This document shows, in pieces, positions 1-4,927 of a stretch of DNA of 5,146 bases. How positions within the stretch are numbered: position 1 is the stretch's first letter; every line of letters starts with the position of its first letter. The stretch spans positions 1 through 5,146 of the forward strand of contig JAJXWE010000160.1 in the NCBI GenBank assembly GCA_021781775.1, given 5' to 3'. This stretch comes from Pseudomonadota bacterium. GTDB taxonomy: Bacteria; Pseudomonadota; Gammaproteobacteria; Steroidobacterales; Steroidobacteraceae. The notes under the pieces were generated by a model. The model saw only the letters and a program-made list of their open reading frames with translations, did not search any database and had not been told where the DNA came from. Position numbers and translations under genes: made by a program.

Positions 1-1
1 G

Positions 2-586
2 CGCGCCATGGCGAGCGCCAACGCGCAGATCGGGGTGGCCGAGGCGGCGTGGTTTCCGAGCCTGACGCTGTCGGGCTCGTACGCCTTCGATTCGGCGGCG
101 CTGACGGGCCTGATTCGGGCGAGCAATGCAGTCTGGTCCTATGGCCCCCAGATCGCGCTCAACCTGTTCAACGGCGGGGCGACGCTCGCCCAGACCCGCG
201 AGGCGCGCGCCAGTTACGATCAGACCGTGGCCCAGTACCGCGGGGCGGTGCTCGGGGCCTTCCAGCAGGTCGAGGACGATCTGGCCTCGCTGCACTTCCT
301 CGCGGCCGAGTATGCCGAGGAGTTGCGCGCGGTGGCCGATGCGAAGCGCTCCGAGGCGCTGACTCTGAACCAGTACAAGGCCGGTGTGGCCGACTACGCG
401 AGCGTGCTCACCGCCCAGGTGGCCCGGCTCAATGCCGAGATCACCGCGGTCAACCTGCAGAGTGAGCGTCTCACCTCGAGCGCCGGTCTCATCGATGCGC
501 TCGGCGGCGGCTGGACCAGCCGCTCGCTCGAGCAGCGCAACGACGGGGTGCGCGAGACGCTCAAGAGCACTGTCGCAATGCCGTGA
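2..586 (+). CDS. RND efflux outer-membrane channel, NodT/TolC-like (3' part)
   Basis: This is the C-terminal ~194 residues of an outer-membrane efflux protein. Such proteins are trimeric channels that complete RND-type tripartite pumps from the inner membrane and periplasm to outside. The frame is open to the left edge, so the Met at position 8 is probably internal. Family hallmarks in order are the ANAQIGVAEAAWFPSLTLSGSY strand region typical of the NodT family, then PQIALNLFNGG. Long amphipathic helices follow (RGAVLGAFQQVEDDLASL, NQYKAGVADYASVLTAQ), ending LGGGW shortly before the C-terminus, as is usual in OprM/NodT proteins. The stop TGA is at 584-586. Adaptor and pump genes are expected off the left edge but cannot be seen. 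Bases 37-91 of this gene recur at 2350-2404. The family call is firm; the substrate cannot be told. Confidence 0.92.
   Translation, partial: RAMASANAQIGVAEAAWFPSLTLSGSYAFDSAALTGLIRASNAVWSYGPQIALNLFNGGATLAQTREARASYDQTVAQYRGAVLGAFQQVEDDLASLHFLAAEYAEELRAVADAKRSEALTLNQYKAGVADYASVLTAQVARLNAEITAVNLQSERLTSSAGLIDALGGGWTSRSLEQRNDGVRETLKSTVAMP
37..91 (+). repeat. 55-bp direct repeat, copy 1 (inside efflux gene)
   Basis: This segment of the efflux gene is repeated in the same orientation at 2350-2404, with 53 of 55 bases identical. The differences are A42 against C2355 and C56 against T2369. Both would change the amino acid in the efflux frame: Glu to Ala and Pro to Ser. This copy lies in the intact reading frame, so it is the likely source or an unaltered relative. 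Confidence 0.95.
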
Positions 587-631
587 ATTGACCGCCTGAG
601 GCGCGATCCGACCTGTCTTGCATGTCACACC

Positions 632-638
632 GAAGGAG
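632..638 (+). promoter_or_regulatory. Ribosome binding site of the small exported protein
   Basis: GAAGGAG lies 8 nt before the ATG at 647. It decides the start in favour of 647 over the ATG at 622, which is in another frame and has no comparable site. Confidence 0.8.
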
Positions 639-646
639 CCGCTTGC

Positions 647-970
647 ATGCGCATCGCGAATCGATCGATCCTACGGGTCCTGCTGGCCGCTGCGACACCG
701 CTCGCGGCCGCGGCCTGCACAGTCAACGGAGCACTCGCCCACTCGCCGCAGGTGAGGCAGGGCATGCAGATCGTGAGCGCGGGGCACACCGGCTGCGTGC
801 CCGCCGCGAATCAGATCTCGGCGGTGCACCTCGGGCTCGACGGCAGCGGAACCTGGCAGGCGACCTGCGCAGGCAAGACCTATCTGTGCTCAGCCTTCCT
901 GGGCGTGAATTCCTCGGAGTCGTACAGCTGCGCCCCGGCGGTGGCGGCGGGGGGCACCGATCCTCCGTAG
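647..970 (+). CDS. Small exported Cys-rich protein, possible lipoprotein
   Basis: This 107-residue protein has an N-terminal export signal: MRIANR, then a hydrophobic core ILRVLLAAATPLAAAA. Cys24 follows Ala-Ala-Ala, which makes a weak lipobox because position -3 is Ala rather than Leu. Alternatively, signal peptidase I could cut after ALA at residues 29-31. The mature part has four cysteines (C50, C74, C81, C95), enough for two periplasmic disulfides, and a QISAVHLGLDGSGTWQATC segment that looks like a beta-rich fold. I do not recognise the family and assign no function. The gene starts 60 bp after the efflux gene, has its own strong ribosome binding site and is followed at once by a hairpin. 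It could be transcribed with the efflux gene or alone. Confidence 0.7.
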   Translation: MRIANRSILRVLLAAATPLAAAACTVNGALAHSPQVRQGMQIVSAGHTGCVPAANQISAVHLGLDGSGTWQATCAGKTYLCSAFLGVNSSESYSCAPAVAAGGTDPP

Positions 971-990
971 CGCCCGGCCTCAGCCGGGCG
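971..990 (+). terminator. Hairpin after the small exported protein, possible terminator
   Basis: CGCCCGGC-CTCA-GCCGGGCG forms a perfect 8-bp GC stem with a 4-nt loop, starting immediately after the stop codon at 968-970. No T-run follows (next bases GCGTGTTGG), so intrinsic termination would be weak. It may instead be an RNA-stabilising hairpin or a generic repeat. Confidence 0.5.
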
Positions 991-1660
991 GCGTGTTGGC
1001 CCGCAGCGCTCAAGTGTGAGGACCGAGGGGCCGAGCAGGGCGGCGCGCAAGCGCAATCGCTGAGTACGGCGTCAGGGCGGATGAGCGCAGATGTCGAGGG
1101 CACCGATCCGCCGCCCGGCTCGAGCACCAATGGTTGAGCGAGGCGGGAGGGTCACGGGCTCGCGCGGACGCGCTCGGCCTGGCGGCAAACCCGTGACACC
1201 TGTGCTGCGAGCGGTCGCTGCGCGCTCCGGTGCCGCCCCTTCGCGGGTGTCGCCGGACACGCACATCGAACCCTGCGGCGTGGCGTCGGGGGCGCGGGCC
1301 GTTGCGCTCCGGGTCGAAGCGGTGCCTGGCAGTGCGACCCACACCACCGAGTACGCGACCGCAGCCACAATCGAGGTCCCGATCAAGCCCCATACCCACT
1401 CCATGCCGGCCGTCGCGCCGGTACAGCCGTCCATTTGTCGCGACTTCGCACAGATATCCGGCCCCAATGCCGTGCTCCGCCGGCTCACGCTGTCCGACGG
1501 GGCGCGCTGCGTCCGTCGGGACGGGGGCGACCGGCATCGGCGCACCTGTTGCGCCTGCAGAGCGCCCGGCTCGCGCGGGCCGGATTTGCGACCAGCGCTG
1601 TCCAGGCAGCGCCGGTCGTGAAACCCCGACGTATTGCAAATGTCTACACAAACGTATAGG
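991..1660. other. Stretch with no confidently assigned gene
   Basis: Several frames are open on both strands, as expected in high-GC DNA, but none gives a recognisable family or a good ribosome binding site. The best fragment is on the minus strand from an ATG at 1404 to a stop at 1072 (110 residues). It begins MEWVWGLIGTSIVAAVAYSV, so it has one convincing membrane segment, but the rest is low-complexity Arg/Ala/Pro and it lacks a Shine-Dalgarno. The plus-strand frame at 1091-1621 is Arg/Ala/Pro-rich and looks like a shadow. The stretch may be decayed gene remains. Confidence 0.5.
1629..1660 (+). promoter_or_regulatory. Possible promoter/operator of the brnT-antitoxin locus
   Basis: The short A+T-richer stretch before the toxin start contains a direct repeat ACGTAT (1629-1634 and 1652-1657). 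Between them is the partly palindromic TGTCTACACA (1641-1650; TGT-N-TA-N-ACA). A poor -35-like TTGCAA (1634-1639) and -10-like TATAGG (1655-1660) are only 15 nt apart. CopG-type antitoxins of these loci usually autoregulate by binding palindromes just upstream of the toxin, so an operator is expected here. The exact site is a guess. Confidence 0.35.
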
Positions 1661-1665
1661 TTGCC

Positions 1666-1978
1666 ATGGTGAAAATCTCCGGTTTCGACTGGGATCGGGA
1701 AACTGGCCGTAGTGCGGCCAGCACGGCGTGTCCCGGAAGGAGATCGAGGAGGTTTTCGCCGCTGTGCCGGCCGTCTTGGTCGACCCGCATTCCCGGGAGC
1801 CGCGCATGCGCGCGATTGGGAAGGCGCGCTCAGGCCGCTATGTTTCCTGGCCTTCACGGTGCGCGCGGTCCATGGCCGGACGCTCATCCTGCCGATCAGT
1901 GCCCGCTACAGGCACAAGAAGGAGATTGACCACTATGAAAACCCGCCGTCTCAAAAAGATGCCAACCCTGCGGAGTGA
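1666..1978 (+). pseudogene. brnT: BrnT-family toxin gene, frameshifted and interrupted
   Basis: BrnT toxins (PF04365) are ribonucleases that stop translation until bound by their antitoxin. Three consecutive frames together rebuild one BrnT protein. From ATG 1666, MVKISGFDWDRE matches the family's N-terminal FxWDxxN motif. After a lost base near 1699-1703 the frame would read NWP, then a TAG at 1710-1712 (family proteins often have Lys here), then CGQHGVSRKEIEEVF, VDPHSREPRMRAIGKA and RSGRYV. A second lost base, probably a T in the run 1843-1845, is followed by FLAFTVRAVHGRTLILPISARYRHKKEIDHYEN, a classic BrnT C-terminus. Repairing both losses gives about 104 codons, the normal family length, but the TAG would remain. 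The end overlaps the antitoxin start, the usual toxin-first order. As written it cannot make toxin. Both losses lie next to short homopolymers, so sequencing error is possible for them but explains the TAG less well. Confidence 0.85.
1916..1924 (+). promoter_or_regulatory. Ribosome binding site of the CopG-type antitoxin
   Basis: AAGAAGGAG lies 10 nt before the ATG at 1935, inside the coding region of the broken toxin. It lets the antitoxin be translated without the toxin frame and supports the start at 1935 over the in-frame GTG at 1728. Confidence 0.7.
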
Positions 1979-2234
1979 CGCGGCGGCGGAGCGGTTCGTC
2001 ACCACTTCGGACTTGACCGAGTATGAGCTGTCTGGATTCAAGCCGATGCGGTTCGAGATCGAGCCGAAGTCGGCTGCCCTGAATATGCGGCTGCCGGTCC
2101 GTCTGCTCGATGCGGTGAAGGCCGAAGCCCGTTCCCGGGGGATTCCGTATACGCGTTATGTGCGCATGCTCCTCGAGAATGCGGTCGATCGAGCGGGGCC
2201 GCCGCTGGGCGGGATGAGGCCCAGACACGGGTAG
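1935..2234 (+). CDS. CopG/PF12441-type antitoxin of a BrnT module (BrnA role)
   Basis: This 99-residue protein is a ribbon-helix-helix antitoxin of the kind paired with BrnT toxins: it binds the toxin through one part and its own operator through the other. The start MKTRRLKKMPTLRSDAAAER, then FVTTSDLTEYELSGFKPMRF (about residues 21-40), is characteristic of the family. ALNMRLPVRLLDAVKAEA (about 48-65) supplies the RHH strand and first helix, and RGIPYTRYVRMLLENAV completes the second helix. The ATG is preceded by a strong site (AAGGAG) and overlaps the toxin's 3' end in another frame. The gene looks intact while its toxin is broken, making it an orphan antitoxin. The same frame is open upstream to a GTG at 1728 and would fuse toxin residues to it; I regard that as a by-product of the toxin's second frameshift. 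Confidence 0.88.
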   Translation: MKTRRLKKMPTLRSDAAAERFVTTSDLTEYELSGFKPMRFEIEPKSAALNMRLPVRLLDAVKAEARSRGIPYTRYVRMLLENAVDRAGPPLGGMRPRHG

Positions 2235-2240
2235 CAGCGG

Positions 2241-2378
2241 ATGATCACGCCCTTGGAATCAAACGACTTGCGCCGGAGCTGCCCTGACCCCGACGACGCA
2301 TCGGAGAGCACCGCCAAGCGGATTGCGGAGGCCAATCTGCATTACGGCAGGCCGCGGCGGCGTGGTTTTCGAGCCTGA
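2241..2378 (+). CDS. Small orphan ORF after the antitoxin, probable remnant
   Basis: An ATG 6 nt after the antitoxin stop opens 45 codons beginning MITPLESNDLRRSCPDPDDA and continuing SESTAKRIAEANLHYGRPRR, ending at a TGA at 2376-2378. The last ten codons, including the stop, lie inside the 55-bp efflux-derived repeat and are read in a frame different from the efflux gene. The natural 3' end therefore appears to have been replaced at the junction near 2350. I do not recognise the family. The polar, charged composition is protein-like, and the tight spacing suggests it once belonged to the toxin-antitoxin transcript. There is no clear ribosome binding site, so a chance ORF is possible. Confidence 0.25.
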   Translation: MITPLESNDLRRSCPDPDDASESTAKRIAEANLHYGRPRRRGFRA

Positions 2379-2404
2379 CGCTGTCGGGCTCGTACGCCTT
2401 CGAT
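2350..2404 (+). repeat. 55-bp direct repeat, copy 2 (stranded efflux-gene fragment)
   Basis: This copy matches bases 37-91 of the efflux gene at 53 of 55 positions, same orientation, 2313 bp downstream. In the efflux frame it reads AWFSSLTLSGSYAFD, then departs to ACTGVLING and a TAA at 2432-2434. After the repeat the two sequences share only a faint resemblance (TGLIR against TGVLIN). It cannot encode a working channel. It separates the CopG-type antitoxin region from the hipBA control region. Confidence 0.95.
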
Positions 2405-2492
2405 GCTTGCACCGGCGTTCTAATTAATGGGTAATAAAAGACGCATTAAATGCTAGAGCGAGTTATAATAGAGTCTTGAATCATCTTGAGGG

Positions 2493-2509
2493 TTGACGCT
2501 AGGCGTCAA
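2493..2509. promoter_or_regulatory. Palindrome over the -35 box, candidate HipB operator
   Basis: TTGACGC-TAG-GCGTCAA is a perfect 7-bp inverted repeat that includes the whole -35 hexamer, so a protein bound here would block RNA polymerase. The outer ATCTTGA (2483-2489) and TCAAGAT (2506-2512) form a second, wider inverted pair. HipB proteins are dimeric Xre/Cro-type repressors that bind such palindromes upstream of their own operon. Confidence 0.55.
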
Positions 2510-2521
2510 GATCAGTATAAG
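2493..2521 (+). promoter_or_regulatory. Sigma-70-like promoter of hipBA
   Basis: TTGACG (2493-2498) and TATAAG (2516-2521) are separated by exactly 17 nt, an excellent sigma-70 spacing. The predicted transcription start is near 2528, giving a leader of about 44 nt before the hipB ATG at 2572. A perfect TATAAT at 2464-2469 lies upstream but has no good -35 partner. The surrounding 2401-2580 is about 61% A+T by hand count, far above the flanking DNA. Confidence 0.75.
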
Positions 2522-2536
2522 GGCTCTTATAAAACG

Positions 2537-2553
2537 CACTATGAAATATAGTG
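2537..2553. promoter_or_regulatory. Second palindrome near +1, candidate HipB operator
   Basis: CACTAT-GAAAT-ATAGTG is a perfect 6-bp inverted repeat with a 5-nt spacer. It begins about 9 nt after the predicted transcription start and is centred 44 bp (about four helical turns) from the -35 palindrome. Its arm sequence differs from that of the first palindrome, so it may serve another protein or act as an RNA hairpin in the leader. Confidence 0.45.
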
Positions 2554-2571
2554 AGTAAGATAAGAGTTTGT

Positions 2572-2898
2572 ATGGCATCAAAACTGCCGCTCTCGCTCCC
2601 AGCAGCCCGCGCCGTGGCCAAGCTCGGCCGGGATGTGGCATTGGCGCGTCGACGGCGCCGGCTCACCCAAGCGTCGCTCGCCGAACGCGCGGGTATTGCG
2701 CGCAAGACGCTGACCCGGCTCGAGTCCGGCGATGCAGGCGTTTCGCTCGAGAACCTCGCGCGGGTGCTGTTCGTGCTCGGGGCGATCGCTCCGCTTGAGC
2801 AACTGCTCGACACCCCTGCGGACCACGCCGGGCTCATCATGATGAATGAACAGCTCCCGGAGCGTGTTCGAGCACGAAAGACTCCGAGGGCGCTGTGA
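2572..2898 (+). CDS. hipB: HipB-like Xre-family antitoxin and repressor
   Basis: This 108-residue cytoplasmic DNA-binding protein is the antitoxin of the HipBA module: it binds HipA, holds it inactive and represses the operon. A helix-turn-helix of the Xre/Cro type spans about residues 20-78. GRDVALARRRRRLTQASLAE is helix 1 and the start of helix 2, RAGIARKTLTRLESGD the recognition helix, and VSLENLARVLFVLGAIAPLE the closing helices. A C-terminal tail of about 28 residues follows, as in HipB proteins. I chose ATG 2572, with a weak AAGAG site in front. A GTG at 2551 is in frame and would add seven residues, but it lies inside the palindrome at 2537-2553. The gene overlaps hipA by 4 bp, so the two are translationally coupled, antitoxin first. 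Confidence 0.9.
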   Translation: MASKLPLSLPAARAVAKLGRDVALARRRRRLTQASLAERAGIARKTLTRLESGDAGVSLENLARVLFVLGAIAPLEQLLDTPADHAGLIMMNEQLPERVRARKTPRAL

Positions 2899-4175
2899 GT
2901 GGGCGGCCAACCCAATATCAGGCTCGTGTCGCAATCGGGGCTCGAGCGGCGCCGGTTGGACAATTGGAATTCGTACGCGACGGGCGCCGAGAGTACTGCG
3001 CCTTTGCGTATGGCGAGGCGTGGCTGCGCTCCCCGGAGCGCTTTGAGATTTCTCCGGATCTGCCGCTGCGCGAAGGCTGGGTGACGCGTCGCGCGCCCAC
3101 CGAGCAGGACTCGCCGTTCCCGTTCGCCTTGGCAGACACGGCCCCGGATGCCTGGGGTGCACGCGTGATCCGGCGCGCGCATGCCAAGCAGCGCACACAG
3201 GATCGGTCGCTCGCTCCGCTGACGGCATTCGACCTGCTTGCGGCCGTGGATGATTTCAGCAGAGTGGGCGCGCTGCGTCTCATGGATGCGGGCGGGCAGT
3301 TCCTGCGCTCAGCGCCGCACCATCGAACGCCGCAGCTCATTGACCTGGGTCACATCGCCCGGGCGGCGCGCCACGTTGAGCAAGGTGTCGAGACCGCCGA
3401 GGACCTCGAGTATCTTCAGGGCAAGGCCACTTCGCTCGGCGGCTTGCGACCCAAGTGCACCGTGCTTGAGGAGGACGGATCGCTTGCCATCGGCAAATTT
3501 CCGAGCACCCAGGATGAACGCTCGGTCGTTCGAGCCGAGGTCCTCGCGCTGAAGCTCTATGCACGGGCCGGCTGTCGCGTGGCGGATGCGCGCCTCTGGT
3601 CCATCGATCAGACCGACGTTGCCGTGATCCGGCGGTTCGACCGGTCGGCGGACGGTGCGCGTATCCCTTACCTTTCGGGTGGCTCGGTCCTGCAGGCACG
3701 TCGTGACGAGGAGCGGACTTACTTCGAGCTCGCCGATGCCATTCGCGCGATCAGCCTGAATCCAACGGCCGATGCACGGGAATTGTGGCGACGCCTGGTG
3801 GCCAACCTCCTGATCAGCAACGTGGATGACCACCTGTGGAACGTCGGATTTCTCTATGCGGGCGATGGCAGGTGGGAGCTGGCCCCGGCGTTTGACGTCA
3901 ATCCGTTTCCCGACAAGACACGCGAATCCAAGACGTGGCTAAGCGAGGACACCGGGCCGATCACGTCGCTTGAGCAACTGCTGCTCGGAGCGCGATACTT
4001 CGGTCTCTCGCGCGCAGACGCTGAGGCGATCGCCGCGGCCGTGGCAGTGGCGCTCAGCCCGTGGCGAGAGATCGCGACCTCACCACAGGTGGGATTGACG
4101 GCAGAGGCGCTCGCGGCGCTCGAGCCGGCTTTCGAGCACGACGATGCGCACGCGGCACGTGCGCTGGCCCGGTAG
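2895..4175 (+). CDS. hipA: HipA-family serine/threonine kinase toxin
   Basis: HipA toxins are protein kinases; E. coli HipA phosphorylates glutamyl-tRNA synthetase and causes growth arrest and persistence. The 426 residues match a full-length HipA (E. coli about 440). Visible features are an N-terminal HipA subdomain (about 10-130; GALRLM at 125-130), the glycine-rich loop SLGGLRPK (180-187), whose Ser180 matches the autophosphorylated Ser150 of E. coli, and the ATP-binding lysine in IGKF (Lys201). Further on are RRFDR (246-250), the catalytic segment NVDDHLWN (309-316; Asp311 and Asn316 match E. coli Asp309 and Asn314) and the metal-binding Asp334 in PAFDVNP. All key residues are present, so it should be active. 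Translation starts at GTG 2895 in a GTGA overlap with the hipB stop, with GAGGG just upstream. The target here is unknown. Confidence 0.94.
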   Translation: MSGRPTQYQARVAIGARAAPVGQLEFVRDGRREYCAFAYGEAWLRSPERFEISPDLPLREGWVTRRAPTEQDSPFPFALADTAPDAWGARVIRRAHAKQRTQDRSLAPLTAFDLLAAVDDFSRVGALRLMDAGGQFLRSAPHHRTPQLIDLGHIARAARHVEQGVETAEDLEYLQGKATSLGGLRPKCTVLEEDGSLAIGKFPSTQDERSVVRAEVLALKLYARAGCRVADARLWSIDQTDVAVIRRFDRSADGARIPYLSGGSVLQARRDEERTYFELADAIRAISLNPTADARELWRRLVANLLISNVDDHLWNVGFLYAGDGRWELAPAFDVNPFPDKTRESKTWLSEDTGPITSLEQLLLGARYFGLSRADAEAIAAAVAVALSPWREIATSPQVGLTAEALAALEPAFEHDDAHAARALAR

Positions 4176-4711
4176 GGATGAGCTCGCAGACCCGGGCGAT
4201 GCGCCCTCGGGGGCAACATCGATATCGGCGCGTGCACTCCACGGTGCCGCGCAGGCGGCCAATGCAGGGAATGTGCGCTGTCCGAGTCCTGTGGGGGCTT
4301 TTCGAACCCGCAGCGTCCGCAGAGCATCGCTCCTGTCGGGCTTCGCGCCTCGGCGTCCTGTCGTCTCTGCGCTGATGGATGTGCCGGGCGCAGGCGGTGC
4401 TTCGGTCTCCCCGGGGGAAACTCAGCCGGCAGCCTAACCTGAATGGCGGGAAGAGGCCTTGCCGGTCACGGACTTGGGGTTGCTTGACAGCGAAATAGGT
4501 GTCCCCTTGCTGAAGTGCTGAATACGACAGGGCATCGGCGCTGCGCAGCGCAAGCTCTGAAGATCGCCCGGGTCGACATCGAGCTGACCACGCCTGCGTT
4601 GACCCAGCCGATCGCGGGGGAGGGCGGGGACGTGATACCGGTGGACTCTCGAAGCGGCAGGACCGCTGATGGGGCAGACTGTGACGTCAGGATGCACGCC
4701 GGTTGTGGCAA
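4176..4711. other. Stretch with no confidently assigned gene
   Basis: Between hipA and the minus-strand genes I see no ORF with a recognisable family. Open frames exist on both strands (for example 4515-4841 plus and 4434-4715 minus) but look like mutual shadows. Small structures include the perfect 14-bp palindrome GCGCTGCGCAGCGC at 4538-4551, a GGGCG-ATG-CGCCC hairpin at 4194-4206 about 20 nt after the hipA stop without a T-run, and TTGACA at 4484-4489 with no matching -10. It probably holds degraded DNA between convergent units. Confidence 0.5.
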
Positions 4712-4927
4712 TCACCCTGTTGTGCGCTGTGGCTGTCGGGAGATTGAATCCCCTCCAGAGGATCCAGAAGTTCGCTCTGCGGCGCCGCCCACCGGCCCGA
4801 CGAACAGGCGTTGCACGGTGCTCGTGCCGTTGGCGCCATAGAATCCTCGCCCGCCATGGCGCGTGACCGACGCGTTGGCGAGAGCGGCATTCAGCGCACC
4901 GGTGAACTCCGGGCGGGTGTGTGGCAT
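4712..4927 (-). CDS. Short unrecognised ORF coupled to the permease gene
   Basis: This 71-codon ORF starts at an ATG sharing one base with the stop of the permease gene (TGATG at 4929-4925), a typical arrangement for translational coupling. It begins MPHTRPEFTGALNAALANAS and continues VTRHGGRGFYGANGTSTVQR. I do not recognise it. The first ~50 codons mostly end in G or C, like real genes here. After about residue 50 (GAAERTSGSSGGDS onward) third positions lose that bias. The true gene may therefore have been longer in another frame and been broken, or may be a 5' remnant whose downstream part was lost. A wholly spurious ORF cannot be excluded. Confidence 0.35.
   Translation of the reverse strand: MPHTRPEFTGALNAALANASVTRHGGRGFYGANGTSTVQRLFVGPVGGAAERTSGSSGGDSISRQPQRTTG

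Noticed and set aside
309..316. Asp-Asp-His in the HipA catalytic segment (residues 309-316 of the protein) where E. coli has Asp-Gly-His, as a possible altered active site
   Set aside because: The catalytic Asp and the metal-binding Asn are kept, and the DDH form is common among HipA homologues, so it is not unusual.
622..1137. A 171-codon plus-strand ORF overlapping the small exported protein
   Set aside because: It is in another frame, Arg/Gly-rich and without a ribosome binding site. The frame at 647 has a signal sequence and a strong site.
1010..1887. Two long minus-strand ORFs (265 and 271 codons) covering the gene-poor stretch and brnT
   Set aside because: They run antisense through the clearly recognisable brnT remains and are Arg/Pro/Ala-rich, as expected for shadow frames in GC-rich DNA.
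2499..3228. Minus-strand ORFs of over 200 codons antisense to hipB and the start of hipA
   Set aside because: HipB and HipA motifs on the plus strand are unambiguous. The antisense frames have no recognisable content.
4194..4206. GGGCG-ATG-CGCCC hairpin after hipA as a terminator
   Set aside because: The stem is only 5 bp and is not followed by a T-run, so it is too weak to list as a terminator.
4296..4325. GCGGGTTCGAAAAGCCC on the minus strand, resembling a tRNA T-arm
   Set aside because: The stem does not close into a T-arm (no complementary 5-bp arm) and no anticodon or acceptor stem can be drawn around it.
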